Source: Taibaiella soli
Lineage (GTDB): Bacteria > Bacteroidota > Bacteroidia > Chitinophagales > Chitinophagaceae
Direction of reading: 5' to 3'
Assembly (NCBI RefSeq): GCF_003236175.1
Contig: NZ_QKTW01000018.1
Coordinates: 206,612-245,542 of the forward strand
Length of the DNA: 38,931 nt
Below, in pieces: positions 1 to 6,573 of this stretch. Every line of letters begins with the position of its first letter. The stretch's first letter is position 1. The position numbers and the translations under genes were made by a program. Below the pieces are notes generated by a model, which worked only from the letters and a program-made list of their open reading frames with translations, was not told where the DNA came from and did not search any database.

Positions 1-74
1 TCGACTTTGATGTTTTTTACTCGGATATCGGAGTTCCGAGGTTCGATGTTGATGTTTTTAGCTCAGGTGAGCTA
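1..74. repeat. degenerate 42-bp direct repeat with hairpins
   Basis: Two related units start at 1 and 43. Each opens with TCGA, runs through TTGATGTTTTT and ends in a small hairpin. The first hairpin pairs CTCGGA (20-25) with TCCGAG (35-40). The second pairs TAGCTC (59-64) with GAGCTA (69-74). No gene is visible in bases 1-227. The first unit may extend beyond the window edge. Confidence 0.35.
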
Positions 75-108
75 AGGTTTCGATCCTGAATGGTTGATTA
101 CTGTATTT

Positions 109-140
109 AAATAAAAGCCCCGGAAGATTCTTCCGGGACT
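109..140 (-). terminator. intrinsic terminator of mnmA
   Basis: The arms CCCGGAAG (119-126 region) and CTTCCGGG (130-137) pair across a short loop. Read on the minus strand the stem is followed by a TTTTATTT tract. It lies about 90 bases beyond the mnmA stop codon. Confidence 0.75.
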
Positions 141-183
141 AGACTATCTTGTCATTTAAACCCTATAAACGTAATGTGAAAGA

Positions 184-218
184 CTCGCAACTGACCGCTC
201 ACCACTCACAAAATCAGG
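184..218. repeat. 7-bp-periodic repeat, CTCACAA family, copy A
   Basis: Consecutive heptamers are CTCGCAA, CTGACCG, CTCACCA, CTCACAA and AATCAGG. The first 28 bases match the copy at 1467-1494 at 23 positions in the same order and orientation, so the two copies bracket mnmA. Confidence 0.65.
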
Positions 219-227
219 CGTCAGCGA

Positions 228-1322
228 TTAAATTCCGGCGCGGATAATGCCGCCACCGATCACATCGTCGCCTTCGTAGAAAACGGCGCTCTGGCCGGGT
301 GCGATGCTATTGACCGCATGATCGAAATGTACATGCACCATATCGCCGACCATCGTCAGTGAACTGGCCATACCGGCATCACGGTAACGGATTTTGGTTA
401 CCGCTTCCATATTGTCGGGAATGCTATCGTATTTGACCATATTGAGGCCACTTACCATCATGCCGCTTTCCTGCAGTTCGTGCGCTTCGCCCAGTACTAC
501 GGTATTAGTTTCCGGAATGATCTTTGTTACAAACATTGGTTTACCGAAGGCTACATCCAGGCCTTTACGCTGTCCGATCGTGTAAAACGGATAGCCTTTG
601 TGTTTGCCGATTATTTTTCCTTCGGTATCTACATAATTACCACCTGTAAGGTCAGCTTCCAAAGTAGGAATCTGGCGTTTCAGAAAGCCGCGGTAGTCAT
701 TATCAGGCACAAAACAGATTTCATAGCTTTCTGCTTTTTTAGAAAGCTCTTTATAACCCATATCAAATGCGAGCTGGCGTACTTCCGTTTTATGATAATC
801 GCCCAGTGGGTAAATACTGCGGCTCAGACAATCCTGACCCAGTCCCCAGAGTACATAGCTCTGATCCTTAGTGAGATCCTTCGCTTTAGAAAGTACAAAA
901 CGGCTGTTTTCTTCCCGCACTTTTACATAGTGACCGGTAGCGATAAAATCGCAGTTCAGCGCGTCGGCACGTTTCAGTAAAGCACTCCATTTAATATGTG
1001 TATTACACAGCACACAAGGGTTCGGCGTACGGCCGGCCATATATTCTTCTACGAAATTATTAATGACATGACCGCCAAATTCCTCTCTGATATCCAATAC
1101 GTAATGTGGAAAGCCGTGTTCAACGGCAGCCTGGCGGGCATCGTTAAAACTGTCAAGGTTACAGCATCCTGTTTCCTTTTTGCCGCCGCCGGCAGCAGCA
1201 TAATCCCATGTTTTCATGGTAATGCCTACGACTTCATATCCTTGGTTATGAAGCATTAAAGCGCTTACGGTGCTATCAATGCCACCGCTCATCGCTACAA
1301 GAACTTTTCCGTTTCTGCTCAT
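228..1322 (-). CDS. mnmA: tRNA-specific 2-thiouridylase MnmA
   Basis: MnmA activates U34 of tRNA-Lys, tRNA-Glu and tRNA-Gln with ATP and transfers a persulfide sulfur to form 2-thiouridine in the cytoplasm. The 364-aa product has the normal family length. The N-terminal PP-loop SGGIDS (residues 12-17) binds ATP. The first catalytic cysteine lies in TPNPCVLCN and the second in the YEICFVPD segment, and TGHY and a GQRKGL motif are also present. The ATG at 1322 puts the PP-loop at the usual distance from the N terminus. The gene is monocistronic, divergent from aroB, and followed by an intrinsic terminator at 109-140. No TAnnTTTG box was found upstream. Identification is secure. Confidence 0.96.
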   Translation of the reverse strand: MSRNGKVLVAMSGGIDSTVSALMLHNQGYEVVGITMKTWDYAAAGGGKKETGCCNLDSFNDARQAAVEHGFPHYVLDIREEFGGHVINNFVEEYMAGRTPNPCVLCNTHIKWSALLKRADALNCDFIATGHYVKVREENSRFVLSKAKDLTKDQSYVLWGLGQDCLSRSIYPLGDYHKTEVRQLAFDMGYKELSKKAESYEICFVPDNDYRGFLKRQIPTLEADLTGGNYVDTEGKIIGKHKGYPFYTIGQRKGLDVAFGKPMFVTKIIPETNTVVLGEAHELQESGMMVSGLNMVKYDSIPDNMEAVTKIRYRDAGMASSLTMVGDMVHVHFDHAVNSIAPGQSAVFYEGDDVIGGGIIRAGI

Positions 1323-1416
1323 TAGAATTTTTTAAAAATCGCCGTTAGTTCATAGCTAAGGCTGCTAAAAAATTGGTTGAAGGCCGCGAAGATACGGTTT
1401 TATCGCGGTTCTGTTC

Positions 1417-1444
1417 AATTCAAAAGTCAAAAGTCAAAAGTCAA
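1417..1444. repeat. 7-bp-periodic repeat, AAGTCAA family
   Basis: Heptamers AATTCAA, AAGTCAA, AAGTCAA, AAGTCAA follow one another without interruption. The array is the inverted counterpart of the TTTTGAC array at 1567-1594, so the mnmA-aroB spacer could fold into a long imperfect stem. Confidence 0.75.
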
Positions 1445-1466
1445 AACCCGTTGCAAAACACAGGTA

Positions 1467-1494
1467 CTCACAACTGGCCGCTCACAACTCACGT
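1467..1494. repeat. 7-bp-periodic repeat, CTCACAA family, copy B
   Basis: Heptamers CTCACAA, CTGGCCG, CTCACAA, CTCACGT. The same succession as copy A at 184-211, including the divergent second unit CTGrCCG, which points to shared ancestry rather than chance. Confidence 0.65.
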
Positions 1495-1512
1495 TATCTT
1501 ACAATAGCTTAA

Positions 1513-1547
1513 TACCTGATACTTGTTTTTTGATACGTGATAAGAAA
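1513..1547. repeat. 7-bp-periodic repeat, TACTTGA family
   Basis: Heptamers TACCTGA, TACTTGT, TTTTTGA, TACGTGA, TAAGAAA. It is the reverse complement of the TATCAAG array at 14710-14737 and resembles 23225-23245. Confidence 0.55.
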
Positions 1548-1566
1548 TGTGCTTAACACCAGGACT

Positions 1567-1594
1567 TTTTGACTTTTAACTTTTGAATTTTGAC
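1567..1594. repeat. 7-bp-periodic repeat, TTTTGAC family
   Basis: Heptamers TTTTGAC, TTTTAAC, TTTTGAA, TTTTGAC, in the opposite orientation to the AAGTCAA array at 1417-1444. It lies immediately upstream of the aroB promoter. Confidence 0.75.
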
Positions 1595-1618
1595 TTCAAA
1601 TAATCAGCGATCTTAGAG

Positions 1619-1626
1619 TAAATTTG
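1619..1626 (+). promoter_or_regulatory. TAnnTTTG -7 box for the aroBAC operon
   Basis: TAAATTTG matches the Bacteroidota primary-sigma -7 consensus and ends 3 bases before the aroB ATG at 1630. Transcription would then begin at or within a base or two of the start codon, giving a leaderless mRNA. No convincing -33 TTTG is found at the usual spacing. Confidence 0.55.
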
Positions 1627-1629
1627 TGT

Positions 1630-2670
1630 ATGCAATACGCGGTCACATTTCCGACAGGAACAACAGAATATTTGTTTCGCAGCAATTGGGAAAAACTCAA
1701 AGAGCTGGCTCCTCCAGACCGCGCGGTGATTATCACTGACAGCAACGTAAAAGAGCTTTATCCGGAACGGTTTGAAGGCTATCGCACATTGGTAGTGCCG
1801 GCCGGTGAAAAAAGCAAATCATTTCATACCATCAATGACCTCGCGCATAAACTCATCCATTTTCAGGCGCATCGCAAAACGATGCTGGTGGGTGTAGGTG
1901 GTGGTGTAGTTACCGATATCACAGGTTTTCTCGCGTCTATTTATATGCGTGGCGTACCCTGCGGATTTGTGCCTACAACCTTGTTGGGAATGGTGGATGC
2001 AGCTGTCGGCGGAAAAAACGGGATCAATATAGAGCTGCATAAAAACATGCTCGGCACTATTCGTCAGCCGAAATTCATTTTATATGATGCCTCATTTCTA
2101 TCCACACTTACGGATACAGAATGGAGCAATGGTTTTGCAGAGATCATCAAATATGGCTGCATCAGCGACGTGCGCATTTTGAATATGCTGGAATCAAGCA
2201 CCATTCAGTATTTCCAGAAACGGCCAGATACGCTCAATGATCTGATCATGGGCTGCGTGGATGTGAAAAATAAAATCGTTCATGCAGATGAAGGCGAAAC
2301 CGGCGTGCGTAAACTGCTCAACTTCGGTCATACTTCCGGCCACGCGTTCGAGACTTTATACCATATACCGCACGGTTATAGCGTGGCATTGGGAATGGTG
2401 GTCGCATGCAGACTTTCAGAAGAACAAACGGGCCTCTCCAGTGCAGAAACGGAAATTGTGCGCCAGTTGCTTGTCCGTTATCAATTGCCTACGCACCGTA
2501 AATACGACATTCATAAGATGATGGAGATTTTGCGGATGGATAAAAAACGCAACGCCGAAGAGGTGGATTATATTCTGCTGCACAAGCTGGGTAAAGCTTG
2601 TATCAAAACACTGCCATTCGAAACCGTAGAAACAGCGTTATCTTCTTTTATACATGCAGGTCAGCGTTAG
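1630..2670 (+). CDS. aroB: 3-dehydroquinate synthase AroB
   Basis: AroB converts DAHP to 3-dehydroquinate, the second shikimate-pathway step, using NAD+ and a divalent metal. The NAD-binding GGGVVTD loop lies near residues 90-96 and is followed by PTTLLGMVDAAVGGKNGI. The metal ligands are the Glu of FAEIIKYG, the His of NFGHTSGHAFE and the His of IPHGYSVALGMV. The frame can be opened at a TTG at 1624, but the ATG at 1630 gives a standard 346-aa protein and fits the -7 box at 1619-1626. The last 17 bases overlap aroA, so the two are probably translationally coupled. It is the first gene of aroB-aroA-aroC. Confidence 0.95.
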   Translation: MQYAVTFPTGTTEYLFRSNWEKLKELAPPDRAVIITDSNVKELYPERFEGYRTLVVPAGEKSKSFHTINDLAHKLIHFQAHRKTMLVGVGGGVVTDITGFLASIYMRGVPCGFVPTTLLGMVDAAVGGKNGINIELHKNMLGTIRQPKFILYDASFLSTLTDTEWSNGFAEIIKYGCISDVRILNMLESSTIQYFQKRPDTLNDLIMGCVDVKNKIVHADEGETGVRKLLNFGHTSGHAFETLYHIPHGYSVALGMVVACRLSEEQTGLSSAETEIVRQLLVRYQLPTHRKYDIHKMMEILRMDKKRNAEEVDYILLHKLGKACIKTLPFETVETALSSFIHAGQR

Positions 2671-3928
2671 TCCGGGAAAAATACATGGAACCGTTTGCGC
2701 GCCGGGATCCAAAAGTATGATGCAGCGCGTTTGTGCGGCTGCATTGTTACATCGTGGCACCACTATTATTCACAATCCTGGTATTTCAAATGATGATAAA
2801 GCCGCGCTGGAAATTATTCGTCAGCTCGGTGCGTCGATTGAAGCCAGAGATGGAAGCTTAGTGATAGAAAGTAACGGGATTAATCCGATAAGCGATGTGA
2901 TTGATTGCGGTGAAAGCGGTTTGTCTGCCAGATTATTTACCTCAATAGCTGCGCTTTATGATGGCAGAATAACGATTACAGGACACGGCAGCTTACTGCG
3001 GCGACAAATGTTTGAGTTGAAAAACATTTTGCTGCAGTCGGGAAAAGTGCTGGAAGACTTCAATGGTTTTTTGCCTTTAACGATCAGTGCCCCGTTTCAT
3101 GCCGGCGATCTCAATATTGATGGAACGTTGAGTTCTCAATATCTGACTGGTGCTTTGTTTGCGCTTTCGTTTTCCGCAGAAAAAGAAATAACTATTACGG
3201 TCAGCAATCCCAAAAGCAAACCATACATTGATCTCACACTAAAAGTGCTGGCTGATTTCGGCAAAGAAGTCACGCATGATCAGTATGAGGTTTATCATAT
3301 TTCACCTTCGGTAAATGAAGGATCCGGTATTATTGTAAGAGCAGTTGAAACAGATTGGAGTAGCGCCGCGGCGTGGATTGTGGCAGGTGCGATTGCCGGT
3401 GATATAATTATTCAACACCTTGATAAGGATACCACACAGGCTGATGCACGTTTGCTGGATGTGCTGAAAGATTGTGGCGCCGATTTTCACTGGGAAGGTG
3501 ATTCATTACATATTCGTCAGACGAATGCGCTAAAAAGTTTTTCGTTCGATGCCACCGAATGTCCGGATTTGTTTCCAGTGCTATCGGTTCTGGCCGGCGC
3601 CTGCGAAGGGCGTAGTGAAATAACAGGCATACACAGATTAGAACATAAAGAAAGTGACCGCGCTTACAGCACAGGTGCGCTGTTGCGATTACTTGGGCTG
3701 GATTATACAGCGGCAAAGGATACGTTGTTTATTGAAGGAAAAAGTTCTTTTAACGGCGGAACCATTTCGTCGTATAATGACCACCGGATGGTGATGGCTG
3801 CAGCGATAGCGGCGCTCAGGGCAGACAGTGAAATTGTGATAGAAAATGCAGAAGCTGTTGCGAAATCTTATCCTGATTTTTTTAAGCATTTGCAATCGTT
3901 GCAGGTGCGTTGTACTCAAACCATTTAG
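2654..3928 (+). CDS. aroA: 3-phosphoshikimate 1-carboxyvinyltransferase AroA (EPSP synthase)
   Basis: AroA transfers the enolpyruvyl group of PEP to shikimate 3-phosphate to make EPSP. In this 424-aa protein the substrate lysine is in PGSKS (residues 17-21). GESGLSARLF (86-95) occupies the place of the family GNAGTxxR loop, SSQ is at 160-162, the general-base Asp is in CPDLFPVL (about 305), and ESDR (333-336) and NDHRM (375-379) complete the active site. It starts inside the end of aroB and ends 3 bases before aroC. The divergent glycine loop means its inhibitor behaviour cannot be predicted from sequence alone. Confidence 0.94.
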   Translation: MQVSVSPGKIHGTVCAPGSKSMMQRVCAAALLHRGTTIIHNPGISNDDKAALEIIRQLGASIEARDGSLVIESNGINPISDVIDCGESGLSARLFTSIAALYDGRITITGHGSLLRRQMFELKNILLQSGKVLEDFNGFLPLTISAPFHAGDLNIDGTLSSQYLTGALFALSFSAEKEITITVSNPKSKPYIDLTLKVLADFGKEVTHDQYEVYHISPSVNEGSGIIVRAVETDWSSAAAWIVAGAIAGDIIIQHLDKDTTQADARLLDVLKDCGADFHWEGDSLHIRQTNALKSFSFDATECPDLFPVLSVLAGACEGRSEITGIHRLEHKESDRAYSTGALLRLLGLDYTAAKDTLFIEGKSSFNGGTISSYNDHRMVMAAAIAALRADSEIVIENAEAVAKSYPDFFKHLQSLQVRCTQTI

Positions 3929-3931
3929 TTT

Positions 3932-4900
3932 ATGAATTCATTCGGACGTTTTTTTCGTATTCACATATTTGGGGAATCCCACGGTAATATTGTCGGCATT
4001 ACTATTGATGGTTGTCCTGCCGGAATAGAACTTTCGGAAGCTGATTTTTCTGCCGATCTGGAACGACGCAAAGCGGGTGCTGCGGGCACTACGCCACGTA
4101 AAGAAGCGGATGAACCCAAACTGGCTACAGGAGTTTTTAAAGGACGCACAACCGGCGCACCGCTGACTATTCTTTTTGAAAATACAAACACACGCTCTTC
4201 CGATTATGAAGCGCTGCAAGCCACGCCACGTCCCGGTCATGCAGATTTTGTACTCCATAAAAAATTTGAGGGTTTCAATGATTACCGTGGTGGTGGCCAT
4301 TCTTCCGGTCGTCTTACATTAGGCCTGGTAGCAGCTGGTGTAGTAGCCAAGAAAATATTGTCTTCGCAAACCATTCGGGCAGTGCTGACGGAAGCAGGCG
4401 GAAACACAGATCTGGAGGCGGCTATTGAAAAAGCAATTGCGCAGCAAGACAGCATCGGCGGCATTGTGAGCTGTTCCGTAACCGGTCTCCCGGTAGGCTG
4501 GGGTGAACCGTTTTTTGATTCGGTAGAATCGATGATCAGTCATGCGATCTTTGCCATTCCCGCCATCAAGGGTATTGAATTTGGCTCCGGTTTTGCTGCC
4601 GCGAAAATGAAGGGGAGTGAGCACAACGACTCAATTGTTGATGAATTTGGTACTACGAAAACGAATAACGCCGGTGGTATCAATGGTGGGATTACAAATG
4701 GCAATGAACTATTTTTCCGCGTAGCCGTAAAGCCGACAAGTAGCACGCCTAAAGAACAAAAAACCTGGAACCGGGAAACGAATTCGGTAGAAAGTTTTCA
4801 GGTGAAAGGACGCCATGATCTGTGCATTGCACTCCGGGTGCCAGTAGTAGTAGAAGCCGTAACTGCTATGGTTTTAGCTGATTTAATGCTTAGTGCATAA
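3932..4900 (+). CDS. aroC: chorismate synthase AroC
   Basis: AroC removes phosphate from EPSP by trans-1,4-elimination with reduced FMN to give chorismate. Family signatures seen are GESHG (residues 14-18), RPGHAD (100-105), the flavin-site YRGGGHSSGR (about 118-127), GGINGGITNG and GRHDLC followed by RVPVVVEAV. At 322 aa it is shorter than the roughly 350-360 aa of well-studied AroC proteins, though all signatures are present. The ATG lies 3 bases after the aroA stop. With aroB and aroA it supplies three non-consecutive shikimate steps from one transcript that ends at the hairpin 4935-4968. Confidence 0.95.
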   Translation: MNSFGRFFRIHIFGESHGNIVGITIDGCPAGIELSEADFSADLERRKAGAAGTTPRKEADEPKLATGVFKGRTTGAPLTILFENTNTRSSDYEALQATPRPGHADFVLHKKFEGFNDYRGGGHSSGRLTLGLVAAGVVAKKILSSQTIRAVLTEAGGNTDLEAAIEKAIAQQDSIGGIVSCSVTGLPVGWGEPFFDSVESMISHAIFAIPAIKGIEFGSGFAAAKMKGSEHNDSIVDEFGTTKTNNAGGINGGITNGNELFFRVAVKPTSSTPKEQKTWNRETNSVESFQVKGRHDLCIALRVPVVVEAVTAMVLADLMLSA

Positions 4901-4934
4901 CGGGGACCGCTGTTATAAGAGGTTCCGGCAAAAT

Positions 4935-4968
4935 AAACGGGTCTTCACAATGAAGTGAAGACCCGTTT
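4935..4968. terminator. bidirectional terminator between aroC and lipoprotein
   Basis: A perfect 14-bp stem is formed by 4935-4948 and 4955-4968 around a 6-base loop. T-rich tracts follow on the plus strand (TTTATTTAT) and on the minus strand (TTTATTTTG). It separates the convergent aroC and small lipoprotein genes. Confidence 0.88.
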
Positions 4969-4991
4969 TATTTATATAGCTGGTGTTATGG

Positions 4992-5252
4992 TTAGCTGGC
5001 TGGTGACCATGTTTTTGGTGGTGCATTAGGATCTGGAGTTGGTGGTGGCGGAGGTGGTGGTGGAGTAGGATGTGGATCTGTCGGGACTGTCGTCTGTTGA
5101 GGATTTGCGGGTTGTCCGGCCATCCTTGCGCTGGCTTCGTTCGGTACGGTAGCTGTGGTACTGGTCTGCTTGGTCGTTGGCTGCGGCATTTCTTGTTTGG
5201 TGCAAGATGCAAATAAGATTAAAAGGCCGGCGGTAATGATGATGTTTTTCAT
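4992..5252 (-). CDS. small proline-rich lipoprotein, function unknown
   Basis: This 86-aa product begins with a lysine, a hydrophobic stretch and a lipobox-like FASC (Cys17), so it is probably a lipid-anchored envelope protein. The mature part has no recognisable domain. It is rich in Thr, Gln and Pro and contains a run of eight prolines flanked by PHPT and TPDPN, likely an extended spacer. The ATG at 5252 gives a well-formed signal peptide. A weak -7 box (TACCTTTA on the minus strand, 5297-5304) lies about 45 bases upstream. No function is assigned. Confidence 0.7.
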   Translation of the reverse strand: MKNIIITAGLLILFASCTKQEMPQPTTKQTSTTATVPNEASARMAGQPANPQQTTVPTDPHPTPPPPPPPPTPDPNAPPKTWSPAS

Positions 5253-5608
5253 AAACCAGGTTTTAAACTGAGGTGATTTGTGTTTGTTTTCTATACTAAA
5301 GGTACCCTTGTCATAGGGGTGTCACCATCCCCCGATGCAGGGTGAAAACAGCAGAAAACAGGGTGATTTTTTTGGGTGAGCGCGGAAAATTATGGGCTAA
5401 TTAGCGCATGTATATACCGTTATTAGCGAAATGGAACCGTTGGGAAACAAAATTCCTTTTCTTATCAGAGGGGAGTTAGTTTAGTAGCTGTTCAGTATCT
5501 GTCCGAAAGATGGCGCAGTAGTTTTAGAAGGGAAATGGGGCAGTACTGGTTCTGTTTAAATGTACTTTAAGAAGCTAAGACAATAAGTAGTTTTCTTTGT
5601 AAAACAAA
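5253..5608. other. gene-poor intergenic region
   Basis: This 356-base stretch separates two minus-strand genes. It holds a weak minus-strand -7 box at 5297-5304 (TACCTTTA). No coding frame with plausible composition, RNA gene or repeat was seen. Confidence 0.5.
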
Positions 5609-5632
5609 CCCCGGACTGTCCAGTCCGGGGCT
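5600..5632 (-). terminator. terminator of the topA-SirB1-like operon
   Basis: The inverted repeat CCCCGGACTG (5609-5618) and CAGTCCGGGG (5621-5630) is followed on the minus strand by TTTGTTTTAC. It begins 14 bases past the stop codon of the 5644-6528 gene. Confidence 0.85.
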
Positions 5633-5643
5633 ATTATTTTAGT

Positions 5644-6528
5644 TTATTCGTTGTCGTCAATGATAATCCGCATGAGTTGCTGAATCTCTTCCGCCTTGCC
5701 TTCTTCTCGCTTATACCGGTAGCAGAGCGCTAATTCCTCCAGCATTTTGAAGATGATCCGTTTGGTGCCAAGTGGCGCAAAATAGTTTTCGCGGTCGTTC
5801 GCATTGATTTTACGGAGGTAAGTATCCACATCTTTCTGTGTATAAACCATCCCATTCATAGGATCTACGTAAAACTGAATCTGCTGCACACCTTCATCAT
5901 CTGAACTGATAAAATGATGTAACGTATCAATGTAGGCAAAGACAAACTGCCGCGGGATATCCATCGCGAAAATCGGGATGTCCAGCATTTCGCAAAGGCC
6001 CAGATACAAAATACCGAGCGTGTATGCATTGCCCTGTTTTCCTTCCAGCACCTGGTTGATGAAGAAATGTTTCGGCTCGCGCTCTGTCAGTTCATGACCC
6101 ACCAGTTTGTAGTAGTTATAGAGAATGCTGTTAAAAACATTCACCTGCTCCAGCGGTGTCAGGTAACTATTCAGCTCCAGCCAGATATTACGTCTGATCT
6201 GGTCAAACTGAGCGAGAATAGACGAAACATTCAGATCTGGAAACTGGTAGCGTGCTACGAGAATAGCGCCGCGCAACAGCTCCGGATGTTTATTATGGCT
6301 CCATTCCAGAAATTCATCCTGTAAGTCCTGGAAGTGCACACGATGTATCAGTTGTTCGATACGTTCTTGCAAAGATTCATCGGCGGTCACTTCCCATAGT
6401 TGTTCCAGATTTGGGATAATCTCTTTGCCGTAATGCACGATTTTGTCGGCAACGGTTTCAAATACCTCGTTATCCGGATCGTCGATCAATCTTAAGAGGG
6501 CTCGTATTTCGTTGTTTTGCCTCATCAT
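5644..6528 (-). CDS. SirB1-type transglutaminase-like protein (Transglut_core2)
   Basis: The central and C-terminal parts match the SirB1/Transglut_core2 pattern: an N-F-N-S-I-L-Y segment, a long YFV-type strand, and GKQGNAYTLGILYLGLCE followed by PIFAMDIPRQFVFAYI, corresponding to the family RRGNPISLS...GVNxPGHFLL signature. The usual catalytic cysteine of true transglutaminases is not evident, as in most of this family. The first 100 residues look like short helical repeats. The frame opens at GTG 6552, but ATG 6528 has AAAGGGA upstream and gives 294 aa. It follows topA by only a few tens of bases, so the two are probably co-transcribed. Cellular role unknown. Confidence 0.75.
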   Translation of the reverse strand: MMRQNNEIRALLRLIDDPDNEVFETVADKIVHYGKEIIPNLEQLWEVTADESLQERIEQLIHRVHFQDLQDEFLEWSHNKHPELLRGAILVARYQFPDLNVSSILAQFDQIRRNIWLELNSYLTPLEQVNVFNSILYNYYKLVGHELTEREPKHFFINQVLEGKQGNAYTLGILYLGLCEMLDIPIFAMDIPRQFVFAYIDTLHHFISSDDEGVQQIQFYVDPMNGMVYTQKDVDTYLRKINANDRENYFAPLGTKRIIFKMLEELALCYRYKREEGKAEEIQQLMRIIIDDNE

Positions 6529-6573
6529 TATGCTATGTTCCCTTTCGTCCACTCTTAAGTTACGACAAAAAAA

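Noticed and set aside
5030-5070. GGT/GGA trinucleotide-like repeat
   Set aside because: It is the proline codon run of the small lipoprotein on the minus strand, not an independent microsatellite.
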